Origin: Hyperoodon ampullatus
Taxonomy: Eukaryota; Chordata; Mammalia; Artiodactyla; Ziphiidae
DNA: 64,000 nucleotides
Direction of reading: 5' to 3'
NCBI GenBank assembly: GCA_949752795.1
Contig: OX457060.1
Span: 104,606,949-104,670,948 of the forward strand
In this document: one piece after another, positions 49,100 through 61,800 of the stretch
Layout: every line of letters starts with the position of its first letter
How positions within the stretch are numbered: the first letter of the stretch is position 1
Made by a program: the position numbers and the translations under genes
The notes under the pieces: model-generated
Told to the model about the DNA's origin: nothing
Database searches by the model: none
The model's input: only the letters and a program-made list of their open reading frames with translations

Positions 49100-49445
49100 T
49101 AGTTTCTGTCTTCACTTCTCTCCTGGATTACAATAAGAAATTCCCAATGGATCTCTACTTGCAGGCCTTTCCTATCTTCTACCTGGCCACCAGAGTATTC
49201 CTTCTAAGCCATGAGTTTGATTATGTCATTCTCATGCAGGGCTCTCCATCACTTTCTAGATAAAATGCATGTAAAACCATTTAGGATCTGTTCTCTGCCT
49301 AAATCCCCAGGCTCATCTGCTGACAAAATCCATAAGCATTCTAATCTCTACACTCTCTAAAATATACGCAGTTCCTGGAACATTCCCTCTCATGCACTCA
49401 TACTTTAATATTTATTGTTTTTGTAGTAAATGCTGATTAAACAAA
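49100..49445 (+). mobile_element. L2 LINE fragment
   Basis: 'gggctctccatcactttcta', 'catttaggatctgttctctg', 'ctggaacattccctctcatg' and 'gtaaatgctgattaaacaaa' run in the order of the L2 3' portion. Confidence 0.65.
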
Positions 49446-49714
49446 TGAATCAGTGCTGTATCAAAAGAAAAGCTCAGAAGAGAGGGTTTAGTTATACTGT
49501 CAGCTCTCCAGAAGCCAATATCACATCTTGAACCTGATGAAAATCTAAGGTTGGAAGTTTTTCTCTAAAATAATGCAGTTTAGGGAATAAATGATGTAAA
49601 TAAAGAAACATGGCAGATAGGCTGTTAAAAGTTTTCTAAGCACCTGAAAAAAAGAACTCAGAGTGTGGCAGGATGGTATACTCAGAATATAAACTGTTGC
49701 AAGCACTTTATTCT

Positions 49715-49932
49715 TTTTTTTTTTTTTTTTTTTTTTTTTTCGGTACGCGGGCCTCTCACTGTTGTGGCCTCTCCCATTGCGGAGCACAGGCTCCGAACGC
49801 GCAGTCTCAGCGGCCATGGCTCACAGTCCCAGCCGCTCCGCGGTATGTAGGATCTTCCTGGACCGGGGCAGGAACCCGTGTCCCCTGCATTGGCAGGCAG
49901 ACTCTCAACCACTGCGCCACCAGGGGAGCCCA
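49715..49932 (-). mobile_element. CHR-type SINE
   Basis: A T-run of about 27 and the reverse SINE body end at 'caccaggggagccca'. The duplication 'gcactttattcttt' / 'gcattttattcttt' (49703-49716 and 49933-49946) has one mismatch. Confidence 0.92.
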
Positions 49933-51487
49933 GCATTTTATTCTTTACTACCAGAAAACTATTGTTTACGCCACCGTGGCAGTCGTGGGGGTGCCTGCTA
50001 GGATCTCCCTACCGCCAAGCCTGCAGTGGGCAGTCAGCTCGCAGCTGCTGCACCTTCAGGATCCACTGCAGCCACGCTCTCCTCAATGACAAAACATGGC
50101 AAGGGGATTGGCGCCAGGCCATTTCTGTCCAATGCAGGGGCCCTGTAAGGGTAATCTTCATGCTGAGGCTCCCCGTTGGTTTGGTGAGACCCTCAGAGCT
50201 GCATTGCTCTCTGAGGGTGCTCCTCCTCAACCCTCTGCCTTCTCTCTGTCTTCATAGATGGCTGACCTACATCTCAGTCTCAGGCTCTGCTTGGCCATTT
50301 CTGTTCCTCCCCTTTTATCTTTTATCTGTATCCCCACAGTCCCTGAAGCTCACACAATTCCACCTTAATATCTGCTTCACAGAAGACATGGACTGATACA
50401 TTCCTATCCACTGGCTATAGATCTGTGAATCATTTGTAAAATAACTTAACCTTGTAATTCAATAATGCTCCATGAACATATAATATTCACTTTATCTCAT
50501 GCTTTTCACTTTGCCTACTGTAGCAACCTATAAAGAGCAGCAAGTTCTGAATTCACTGGTAAATTTTAGCTAGTTTGTAAAATAAATGTCAGTGAAACTG
50601 GTAGAGGAAACGTGATAGAAAAAAGAAGAATTCTCTATTTCTTTTCTTGTCAAAGATAGGATTAAACTAGACCTCTCTACAATCTCCTCTAGCTCTAGAT
50701 ATCTATGAATCCCAGAGACTATCTGAAAGCACATAACCAAATCAGATCATTTTTTGTTACTGAATTGGCAAACATTTGAATGAATAGTATTGATTAAATT
50801 TTGTGTTATACAGTTTCTAATAATTTTATGTGGCATACTGGCAACAACTGATACCTATCATGTCTTAGGAATTCAGTTTGAATATGTTTTCCCACAAGCA
50901 TACTGCTCCCCCGGCTCTAGTCTCTTCCCATTTTTGTCCATCCTACACATGCTCTCTCTGCCTAAAGCAGACTGGCGAGTAGCTCGTTCTCGTGGACCAG
51001 AATGACTGGCTTTGTACCAATCTGCTGTGTGACATAATAATATGATCATTGCGAGGATTAAAGTTAAACACTTAGAACGGTGCTAAGCATACAATAAGGG
51101 TTTAATAAATTTTATATATTTTTATTATTTCATTTTCCCAGTAAAGAATTGGCAAAAGTACTCCATATCCCACAACATTACATATGAATATCTAATCTTG
51201 GTATATAAAGTTCTCTATATAATGATTCCGTTCTACCTTTGTCAGGCTTTGTTAATGTCCCCTAAAAATAGGGTCCAAGAGATTAAAGTTGCTGCACACT
51301 GTTTTCATTAAAAACAACAAAAAGGCAGTCTGAAACATTTAGGAGTGCTGACTAAATTGTCCCTGGGCTAATCTTCTTGAATAATAATATCCAGTAGAAT
51401 CCTCCATTTCCAAATCTCAGCTTTATCCCACATATTTTTGCTCTGGAAATTCCTTGGATGTTCAAATTATGTACGATTTATTTAAAC

Positions 51488-51545
51488 ACAAAACAAACAC
51501 ACACACACACAGACACACACACAGACACACACACACACCCCCCGA
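51488..51545. repeat. (CA)n microsatellite
   Basis: CA units with a few CAGA interruptions, ending in a C-run. Confidence 0.92.
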
Positions 51546-51579
51546 GTGCTTACTATACTATTATACCAGGTAATATTTT

Positions 51580-51715
51580 AAACACTTTACAAACAACAAT
51601 TAATTTAATTTAATCAACATAAAAACCCTATTGGCTCATGCACAATGATCTTTCCCAATTTCCAGACAGGGAAGCTGAGGCAGTGAAAGTTGAAGCTGCT
51701 TGTCAAGGTCATCCC
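51580..51715 (-). mobile_element. MIR SINE remnant
   Basis: 'aacactttacaaacaacaat', 'ttccagacagggaagctgag', 'agctgcttgtcaaggtcatc' match reverse MIR. Confidence 0.7.
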
Positions 51716-52189
51716 AATACATGGCGGCTACCTCTAGGGTTCTTTCTCTAACTCCTACATTGTGCCTGCCTTTCTCAGGGACAAAGCACACACTCTGGAT
51801 TCAGTTTCTGCCCACTGAGGCTTTCCAGACAGATGGACTGCCTGTTTTCCCAAACATGTCACGCTGTTTCTTAAAGCCTGGGACTTCTTGCTTTGGTGGA
51901 TGTCACCTTTGATCTAGGAAAGTCCTTTTATTCATATACACTCTATGTTTTCTGTGGGACTTTTAGCATGACTTTTTGTTTTTAATATGCAGTAGCAACA
52001 CTAGATCAGTACTCCAAAATCTGGAGATTCTAGGCTCACTGACTCCACTTACTAGCTATGCAATCTCAGAAAAAACATATAAAACTCTGTGTCCTAGACT
52101 ATGGATAAAAGGAAATCATAGTATCTTAATAGCTTACAGAACAGGATCAAATGAAATGTTTATGAAAATGCTTTACATACTGTCACAAA

Positions 52190-52320
52190 AATACATGGGT
52201 TCTAAAATCAGATCGATCATATACCAATTGTATAACTTTAGAAATCTTAACCTCTCTATGCCTCAGTTTCTTCTTCTGTAAAATGATGATAATAAATGTA
52301 AAGCACTGACACATAAATAG
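52190..52320 (+). mobile_element. MIR SINE fragment
   Basis: 'cttaacctctctatgcctca' and 'gtttcttcttctgtaaaatg' are the conserved MIR core. A shorter similar piece lies at 52010-52080. Confidence 0.75.
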
Positions 52321-53555
52321 TGAGAAACTTTAAAGAACTTAGGAAAATATATAATCCACTGTGCCTCTATATTGTTACTGTAAACAAGATAAAAAATACT
52401 AATTAAATTCCAGGTAGAAATATACTATGTTCTACTAAGAAACATTTATATGTGTTATGAATAAAACTTTATAATTAAAAAATAATAAAAACTAGAATAA
52501 GCAGCAAACTGTTAAAGAAATCCAAACATGAGCCTTTTTCATATCTTTTAAATATCAATCTATAACAAATAAGACTCTTAAATCCTTAGAGTTTTTATGA
52601 ATATATCATTTTGATTTATAAAAATGGAGAGTTTTGATTTTTGTCTTTTATCCCTTAAGACAAAAGATACTTTTTAAACCTATATTTACTTATATTTAAA
52701 GTCTGGAAAAATTCTATGGTAAAGCAGTATGAGTAAACTGATTTAAAAAAAAAAAATCAAACTGTGCAACTCAAAGATTTTTATAAAAGGAGAGGAAGGA
52801 TATTAAAATAGTTCCCTTTCTCTCTATGCTCTTTTCATCTGCTCTATCAATCAATGGAAATATAGCAAATATAAAACTTATTTGCAAAAGTCCTAAGACC
52901 CTGAAGTTTTTAAATGGGCTATTTCTTAAACCTCAGACACTGAAGCCTCATTAGATGATCATGCATAACACTACCACAACTATATCTGTGGTAAATCTGG
53001 AATCACATTAAAATTTTAGAATTTGTTGTTGTTTTTGCAAATTTATTTATCAGATAGAGTTAAGTGCTAATTAAGAACAAGAGAGGTTAGACTGATGTTC
53101 CAAAATATGCATCAATATAATACATATTTATCTAATGGTGTTCTGCCCCTCTTCCCCCCAATATGCCTAATTTCTACCACATGATATAATAAACATTTGA
53201 TTTTTATATTTCTGTGATTTGTGATCTCTCTTGCTACAGCAAATCTAGGTTTTGTTGTTAATTCCAATAACTATTTAAAAGTTTGAAAAAATTCAATCTA
53301 TAATCATTTCAAAACAAAGAACTTTCTTTGCGCCACTTAAAATTTACAAAAAGATTTAGAATTACAAACGTTAAATTACAATTATATTTTGTTATTGTGT
53401 CACCTAAAATTTTAAATTTGTTTTAAACCTTGTTCACATGGATTTCCATGGTATTTTGCAGCATTTTGTTTCTAATGTCCTCAAAGAGTGATTTCTCCAT
53501 ATTCATTCCATCACAGGAGGATTAGGAGAGGTCTTGAAGTACAGTCTCCACATCT

Positions 53556-54050
53556 GAGACTTGAATCCCCTTCGATTTCCAAGGGGGAATGGTTCTAGGA
53601 CCCCCTACAGATACCAAAATCTGAGGATGCTCAAGTCCCTTACATAAAGTGGTGTAGTATTTGCATATAACCTAAGCACATCCTGCCCTATAATTTAAAC
53701 CATCTCTAGATTACTTACAACATCTAATGCAACTCAATGCTATGTAAATAGTTGCTGGATTGCCACAAACTAAAGCTGTGCTTTCTGGAACTTTCTGGAA
53801 TTTTTTTGTATATATTATATCTATATAATATACATTAAATTTTATTGACGTATCCTTGATTTACAATGTATTAATTTCTGCTGTACAGCAAAGTGACTCA
53901 GTTATACATATATAGATTATTTTTCAAATTCTGTCATATTCTTTTCCATTATGGGTTATCACAGGATATTGGATATAGTTTTGTATATTTTTGATCCAAG
54001 GTTGGTTGGATCTACGGATGTGGAACCTGTGGATTTGGAGTGCCAAGTGT
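53556..54050. mobile_element. Tigger-type (MER2-like) DNA transposon, split
   Basis: The left part ('ttctaggaccccctacagat', 'ctgaggatgctcaagtccct', 'gtagtatttgcatataacct') and the right part ('gatccaaggttggttggatc', 'tacggatgtggaacctgtgg') are the two ends of a known non-autonomous Tigger element, separated by an L1 fragment. Confidence 0.75.
53812..53985 (-). mobile_element. L1 3' fragment inside the Tigger-like element
   Basis: 'ttgatttacaatgtattaat', 'tctgctgtacagcaaagtga' and 'tattcttttccattatgggt' are the cetartiodactyl L1 3' end in reverse. Edges are approximate. Confidence 0.7.
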
Positions 54051-55322
54051 GTAGATTTATGTTTTTGAGGATGGCAGCTCTCCTTTGAGTAGAAGAATTG
54101 TCATGTTTTAGCTGTGAGATAATAATTTCTAACACTAGATTCTTATACCCTGTGGAAGGTAGAGCTTGTTATTGTAAACAGCATTTCTAATTGTTTGACA
54201 AAAAGTGTGCTATAAAATATTTACTTTATCATATTAACTTAAACAACTTTTATAATTTTTGTTAATATTGAATGTTTCTATGAGGGATGAAATTTGGGCA
54301 TAAAATATTACCATACCAATAACAATGTGATTTTATACCATGAATAAAATATTTAGAAAATAAGAAATATAGATGCCAGGGAGAAATGGCAAATTGGAAG
54401 TGTCAAAAGAGATTACTGGGTGTCCTTTCGGTAGAGTGCTAGGCATTGTCAGACTCTCCCTGGATAATCTGTTTCTAAAGGGTGTTCATCTTTGATTGTC
54501 TTCCTGGCCTGTTTTGTAACTATGAAGTTAGTTGTAGACAAAGAATAGTTGTATATATGATTTTTCTCATTAGAACTAGAATGATATATTCACTAGAGAT
54601 ATGACTGTTTTATGTGCATTAGAAAAGATGACCCCAATCATTATATTTATTGTCTTATAGTATATTAACAGTTTTGGACAGATTAACCAATTTGTTTAAG
54701 TATTCCTGATTGTCTACACACTCATACACAAAGTCACAAACATATACAAATATGTATGTATATGTGTATATGTATCTGTTCTTCAAATTTCTCTTTAAAT
54801 CAGTTTACTCTCTTACTAGTCTCTTAATTAATTAATAAGTTAAATGAAATCTTTAATTTGTGTTCATTTTATATTAATATCATAGCCATGATTTTCCCTT
54901 TTGAAACTTATATTTTAGCAGAGGGTTTTTCTAATATGAACTGAATGCATTTAAAGAAAATCAGAATGTTACTGGGAACATGTTTGCCAATTTTAGGTAA
55001 ATTTAGTTTCAGACACACAGGACCAACCAAATTACTTGTGGATGTGAATGAGGTGATGAATCAGGTTTAGAAAATCCTTAACCTCCAAGTAATACAAGAT
55101 TAAACGTGTTAAGGATTAAAACAATATTAAGTTCCTCATGGATCATCACGTTTCTTTTTTTGTAGTTCATTGAACCTACAATGAACCTGAAATATCTGAA
55201 TTAACAGGTACTAGAAGTTAAAAATGTTACCATATTAAATAATGATCCTCAAAGGAATTTATGGCCAATAGGAGATCAGAAGCATTCCAGGCATTAGAAT
55301 ATGTTCGATTTGTAAAGAGAAA

Positions 55323-55343
55323 TACACACACACACACACACAG
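55323..55343. repeat. (CA)n microsatellite
   Basis: About ten pure CA units, 180 nt from exon 7. Confidence 0.9.
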
Positions 55344-55524
55344 ATGTACACTTACACAAACACAAGTAAACAGACCCAATGCTATGCAAAATTGTTAAAC
55401 TAAATGTTCCCAAGCAATATACTTTCAATGTATCACATTTAGCTAAAACTTAGAGTGAGAATGAATTATCAGACACCTTTGCAACATCCCTTTCCCCCAT
55501 ACACTATATTGAAAAAGTACGTAC

Positions 55525-55687
55525 AGTCTGGGCTAGTTTCGAACTCAAACTTGCGACTGGTGGTCCCAAATCCAGCTGCGGTCCGGGCTCGGATTTGGAA
55601 TACATACGTAGTATCAGGCTTGAGGCTACTGATGGTAACATTTGTGCCTCTTGCCCTGAGAATTGTATAACTTGTCTCTTGTTCCTG
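55525..55687 (-). CDS. EPHA3: EPHA3 exon 7: second half of the second fibronectin III domain
   Basis: This 163-nt exon encodes 54 whole codons from [18 protein letters not shown] to KFEFETSPD, plus the first base of a Ser codon completed by exon 8. It has the typical FN3 strands: the [20 protein letters not shown] core is the YxFxVRA-type motif, and NVT is a possible N-glycosylation site. The acceptor is CTTCAAAG and the donor is GACT|GTACGT. The acceptor was placed before CAG, rather than after it, so that K|QEQE keeps the frame with exon 6. Reading through the donor stays open for 18 more residues before a stop in intron 7 (about 55472), which would give a soluble ectodomain; see findings. 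Confidence 0.95.
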
Positions 55688-58600
55688 CTTTGAAGTAAGA
55701 AAAATCATGTTAAAATCGAATCTTCCTAATGCTGTCAAATGATGAAAAGGTGAACCACTCAAAACCAATTCTTTCAAACTTTTAACACAGCTCATAGGAC
55801 AGATAAAAGAGGTGACAATCATTTAACTTTCTGAATGTAATAGAGGCTTTTTTTTTTTTTTTTTTTTTTTTTTGCAGTACACGGGCCTCTCACTGTTGTG
55901 GCCTCTCCCGTTGCGGAGCACAGGCTCCGGATGCGCAGGCTCAGCGGCCATGGCTCATGGGCCCAGCTGCTCCGTGGCACGTGGGATCTTCCTGAACCGG
56001 GGCACGAACCCTTGTCCCCTGCATCGGCAGGCGGACTCTCAACCACTGTGCCACCAGGGAAGCCCTAATAGAGACATTTTTAAGCAAAAAAATATTTACA
56101 GAATTTCCCAACTTGGATAAAATAATTTGTTCCCTGCACATAATGCAGGAAAATTTAGTTTTCATTTTTACCAATTACTGAATATGTGGATGAAAATAAG
56201 TTCTCTTCAAAGCTGAGACTGAATGAAAGCTTCAGTCTAATTCCAAGAATAAACTTGCAAAGATGAAAATACCCCCTTGAAGTAAACTTAACAGGAATGT
56301 CCTACTGATTCTCAGAAAATATTTCCATTAACTGTAAAATATTAAACTTAAAAAGGTCCAGGTTTTATGTATAAACTCTACATTAATAACTTTCGTAGTA
56401 TCAGCTATATTTGCACTGTGTTTAATCTAAGTCACTATGGTTTTTAGAGACGAAAATCTTCAGATAAAAGTCTAGAAATATTTCCCAAAAGGATTTACAC
56501 TGTACATTAGGAGATTCACACTGCACATTAATTGTAAAGACTTTTTGTGTCAAGCCTTGTTTACGAAAATGGACTTCCAGGAATTGTGTTTTTCCTTTAA
56601 CATACGTTAGTATATGAGCACTTTGTGGGTCACCTAATTTCAAGTAATGGTGGAATATCCCTGTACCTGGTGTGGGACCTGGAGTGGGTGATACAGAACA
56701 ATGCATATCCTCAACCAAAACTAAATAGAATATTACAGAAAAAACGTAGTGCGTTATAGATACTCTTTAGTTAAAAATGCTGGTTATGTATCAGATAGCA
56801 TTTGTTAGTATATAAATAATGAAGAGGGCTGAATATATTTATTTTGTGGAAATCATTATTTCATGTGTTAAAAAAAATTATTAAGCATATACCCAGAACA
56901 TGGCTCTGTTTATCATCATTAATGAACTAAACAGTCAAGAAATCTAGACTTTGTAGAGCTTAAATTCTAGCAAAATGCTCAAAATATTTCTAATCATCAT
57001 ATATATATTTGGAAATAATTTTAAAATTTATGAATGTATGTTATAAAAATTTTTATATAAAGTATATTAAAAATAACATTACACATAAATATGCATCAAT
57101 TTTTAAATGCTTAGAGAATCATAGATTCAGTCATTTTTTTCCTGCACTAATTAATATTGTTTTAAAATATGGATGTATATTGTGCTTTGTTAGTAGAGTT
57201 TGAAATAAGTTCAGAAAATGCTTTATGTTTGTAAAAGATATGAAGGTAGATTCATAGTATTTTTGAATCAGCTTCATAGATCTACAAGTTGAGTGTTCCC
57301 TGGCTCTGCTATCCAGTCTGAACTAAGGTGCATCATTAATTGTCTTTTTATTTTGTTGTGTCATCTATAAAACATGGATTCTTATATTTGCTCAGTCTAT
57401 CTTGTTACACTTTTAAAAAGGGAAGATCATGATCAAGTGAGTACTTGACAGTACCAAGTGGATCACTGAAAGCTAGGAGATAATATTTATACTATGATTT
57501 TAGCACAATGAGGTTTATAAGGTCTCACTTTCTTTCAGTGAAAGAGACACACCTTTTTCCCTGTAGGGGGCAGTATGAAAAAAAATGGGATCACATTTGT
57601 GAAATACATTAACTTCAATAAAAAGAATAACTACACAGTGCAAAAGAATGTTTATACATTGTTTTTTTTTTTTTTTTTTTTTTGGACAACTGACCATACC
57701 ACTAATTCTCATATCTCTAAAGTAATCCATTTTCATGTAGAGGAAGGTATGCAATACAGGGGAAAACATACTACATGAGGAGTCATGGCTGCCAGATTTC
57801 AAAACAAAGATCTAATGTTTATTAGCAGTGAGGCTGTGAGAAATTCAGATAATGCCATCGACTCTCAGTTTTCTTATTTGTAAAAGAACCTATTTGCTCA
57901 CTTTCATCAGATTATCAGACAGCTCAAAATAATGTATACAGAAGTATTCTATAAATATAAACTCTATCAACTCACAATTTGTTTTTATTTCATTTTAAAA
58001 TACTTTGTAAACTGCAGCAGATACACGAATATGTCATGTTCATATTAGTAGTTATATAACCACCCAGCTCTAATGATAAGATTTGAATACATCTTGCTTT
58101 CAAACCTAGCCATAATTTATAACCAGGGAGAAATAAGTGGTACTTAGAGTGATGAAATACCATGGCTTAAATTCTACTTATAAATAATCGTGTACCTATT
58201 TTTTATAATTGCATTACTGAACCACAATTTTATGATGTGAGGCAAAATTATCTACCCACTCCCACATTTCCTTGTACAAAGTCAAGAAAGCTTTCCATCA
58301 TCAGTTCAATAACACAATCGTTTTGTTATTAAGTCAATGTTCCTATCTGTATTGAAGGAAATTCATGTGAGGGTGAAGGTCAGGAAATGATGCTTAAGGC
58401 AATGAACTCAGGAATAGTTCATCAATAGATTAAGGAATCGCTATATAATAGTTGGTAGAACAGGGGTCTCAGTGTGCAAGGACACAAATGTCATCTCTAA
58501 TACCATAACTAGATGACTTAACGTTTGATAGTGACATCTTTTGCTATGGCTTATTGCTATAGAATGGAGGATATCTGACACAATGATTTCTAAACCCTCC

Positions 58601-58751
58601 TCTACCTATAAATCAAAGGTATCACACGACTAGAATTCTAAACAGAGCTCTTTCACTTGCTAGCAATATCATTGGTTTCTCTGACAGAGCACACTCATGA
58701 TAAGGTAACCTCTTTCCCTACACAACTCAACCTTTAGCATTATCTCCCCAC
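55688..58751 (-). other. EPHA3: EPHA3 intron 6
   Basis: This is 3064 nt: a CHR SINE at 55848, only about 160 nt from exon 7, and an isolated T-run of 23 at 57661-57683 with no SINE body attached. The rest is AT-rich and unassigned. Confidence 0.88.
55848..56065 (-). mobile_element. CHR-type SINE near exon 7
   Basis: T-run and reverse SINE body, with 'taatagag' repeated at 55838-55845 and 56066-56073. In gene sense it lies in the last 400 nt before the exon 7 acceptor. Confidence 0.92.
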
Positions 58752-58876
58752 CTTTTCATAGTATTTGACCTCATAGTCCAATATGATCCCATTAGGATGT
58801 TCAGGTTCTTGCCAGGATAAAGAAATGCTGTTTCTGGATGTCCGATCTTTCTTAATCGTCATGACAGGTGATGGAG
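58752..58876 (-). CDS. EPHA3: EPHA3 exon 6: first half of the second fibronectin III domain
   Basis: This 125-nt exon reads, after a split Ala codon, [20 protein letters not shown] and on through [10 protein letters not shown] to EVKYYEK, 41 whole codons. The conserved FN3 Trp of SLSWQEP and the Tyr of DYEVKYY are present. The acceptor is a pyrimidine-rich tract ending TTTACAG and the donor is AAG|GTGGGG. It joins in phase to the next exon (58752 to 55687), giving [11 protein letters not shown]. In Eph receptors this membrane-proximal FN3 domain lies outside the cell and helps hold the receptor against the membrane and in clusters. The exon ends on a codon boundary. Identification as EPHA3 is firm; residue numbers in the full protein cannot be given because the upstream exons are out of view. 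Confidence 0.95.
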
Positions 58877-61800
58877 CTGTAAAGAGAGGATGGGAGGGGA
58901 TGATGGGATGAGGAAAATTAATCGGATTGGGAAGGGCAGTAAAGAAGAGCAGAGAGGCAAGGGAACAAGCAAATGGAGTCTATTGTTGTTCTAATCTTTG
59001 GCAAGAAAGCACTATTTCCATTTCAAAGGTTCTTGAGTATTAATATGGCCTCATATCAAGCCTCAGAAGCTGGATTATAACCTTGGTACATACAAGCCTA
59101 TGGAAAATGAGCTGAGATTTTCAGCTGCTGGTGGACTAGTGGCAAGTGAGCATATGTTTTCAATCTGCTACTATAATGTAAGCAATGAAATATATTTGAT
59201 ATATTAAAAAAAGAACAAAACATCAGGACTACCTATTTGTTATAACGTTGCAAAGTTATGAATGCCAGATTCTTCAGCTCATTGATAACATTTTCATATG
59301 CAACTCTGTAAGAAGACTGGAATCCATTATGCACAAGGAGTCCCATGGTATCCATAGGTAATAATAATATTCAGTGTATTGTAAAATAGGTAGGATTTAG
59401 GACATAGTACAGTAGATTTTGACTTCTGACAAAAATCTCTCATGAATAAAAATATATATCAGGAAAAATCTCTGCTTTTACATTTTCATTTCTTAAAAAA
59501 TATATATATTTAGTAAGAAGTACTGAGGAAATGAATGCTTTTTGTGTCACAACTCTATAGACACATATTGAGGCATCTTATTGGGTGATGACTCTATATT
59601 TGTTATGTTTTTCTATGCATTATCAAAAGTATAAAATATGAATAAAAAACTATCTGTTTGGATCAGATATAATAAGGTCACTATTTTTTCTAATGGGAGA
59701 TTAAATATGTTTTAAGAGATATACTTCAAATCCTTCCATTAAAAAGAAAAATGCATACTATCCATCAAAGTACCTTTGGTTTCTATTTTTTTAAAAATAA
59801 ATTTATTTATTTATTTTTGGCTGTACTGGGTGTTTGTTGCTGCACATGGGCTTTCCCTAGTTGTGGTGAGCGGGGGCTACTCTTCGTTGTGGTGCATGGG
59901 CTTCTCATTACAGTGGCTTCTCTTGTTGCAGAGCACAGGCTCTAGGCGCGTGGGCTTCAGTAGTTGTGGCATGTGGGCTCAATAGCTGTGGCTCGCGGGT
60001 TCTAGAGTACACGCTCTGTAGCTATGGTGCACGGGCTTAGTTGCTCCGCTGCATGTGGGATCTTCCCGGACCAGGGATTGAACCCATGTCCCCTGCATTG
60101 GCAGGCAGATTCTTAACCACTGTGTGATCAGGGAAGTCCTACCCTTGGTTTCAAATCTCAGTCTTGCTACAATGGCCAACCAAAATACCTCACTGTGGGG
60201 TTTGGTGGCATTCTGCCGTAATGCAATGCAGCAAAATAAATTACAAACATGAAACAAACAAAAATGTAGAATTCTCAGGAACATCAACTGCTGAATTGTT
60301 TTCATTGCTAAAGGACTTTTTTAAATAGATTTTTCTCAAATCAAGGACTATCAGAACCCAGTATATTTGTATTCCCTACAACAGCTAGCAATAAATTTCC
60401 CTATATGTTGATTTGATGTTTCTATGATTATTACTTGATGACTTTTGCATCCAACCTCTCACCTAAATTGTTCCTGTCTATAAATGCCTTTCATTTTTAT
60501 TCTTCACTTAAAAATAGAGCTTTCATTAAACTTGCCTTGTGACACTTTTTTAGAAAGTGTAAACCTAAATGAAAGATCTATTGCAGTACATTTTCCATCC
60601 ACCTATTTCTATTATTTGTAAGATCTTCTTATGAACTTTTGTAATTAAAGCCTCATTACTTTAATGGCCAGGGGATGGTTACTTAATCTTTTTCCAAAGA
60701 AAAATGTAGGTGTTGATTTTCTGATAGAAAAGTAAAATCATTTTCTTACTCACATCTTGCTCCCATTAACAATTAACATTCTTTCATGTAACTTGATGTC
60801 ATTTACCTTTTAGGTTCACTTTCTGTCTATTCAATATTATTGTTTTACTTCTCAAACTGGCTTCACAACACCCCCAGCTCTCAACCCGAGGCAGTTTGCT
60901 GCTCTGAAATTGATTCTAAGCAAAGGATAAGTTATTTTGGTTATATTTAGTTGAAATTTTATAAACATATTTGAAGTTTATAAACACATCACTGAGTTAG
61001 AAATAAATAACAGGTACATTAAATTTTTAAGAACTAATTTCTTTTTACTTACTCTAATACTTAGAAAAATCAATTTATTATCTAATCATTAATAGAATAA
61101 TTTCAGCCCCAATGTCCTAGGAACCAAATTTTGCTTTTTGTACAAAAATAATGGAAAAATTCCACCAACTTTCCTCCTGAAGTAAATCCATTATTAAAAT
61201 AACTTCTAATGTGTGCTCACAGAGCATTTCAAAGAAGCTGAATGTTGGAACACTTTCTTAGTAAACCCATGGAAACCCTCTCTACTTCGTTTCATATCAC
61301 CATGAACCTGGTTTCTTTTTCTTAACAGTTAAAATACATTTTCAAAGAAGGTTTGAAAATGACCAGGTATAGCATCTCTCCTTAGAAAAGAGGAGAGAGA
61401 AAATAATTCATTTCCAAGAACAGTTGTGAAGAAGATTGTATTAACTTTTTAATGAAAGTTTTCCAGGCTCTTTTGGGGATCTGCTTAAATTTTATTGCTT
61501 CTGCACTGAGTAAGACTTTATAACTGTTGAAATTCTTCAAAGGTCTTTAAGCAAGCTGCAGTGCCCTGTTGGACTGTAATAAATAGCCTTTTGTAATTCC
61601 ACATTTACTTAAGTAGAGGCAATTGCTCGACGCTTGTGCCACCTCTAAGTTAAATGAACGTTTTCGGATTGCTGCTTTTAGGCCCCTGTTAAGTCATTTG
61701 TACTGCTCTTTTAATACACATCCCTTGTACTGGCTGCATTTCAGCAGTTTCAACCCAGTGCACCAGCTGAAATCCTGTTACATTTAGGTAATAATCATCA

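Larger units (their letters stand above)
47965..55524 (-). other. EPHA3: EPHA3 intron 7
   Basis: This is 7560 nt. It holds hAT remnants, L2, MIR, one CHR SINE, CA repeats and a Tigger-like element split by an L1 fragment. 52330-53540 and 54060-55300 are AT-rich and unassigned. Confidence 0.88.
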
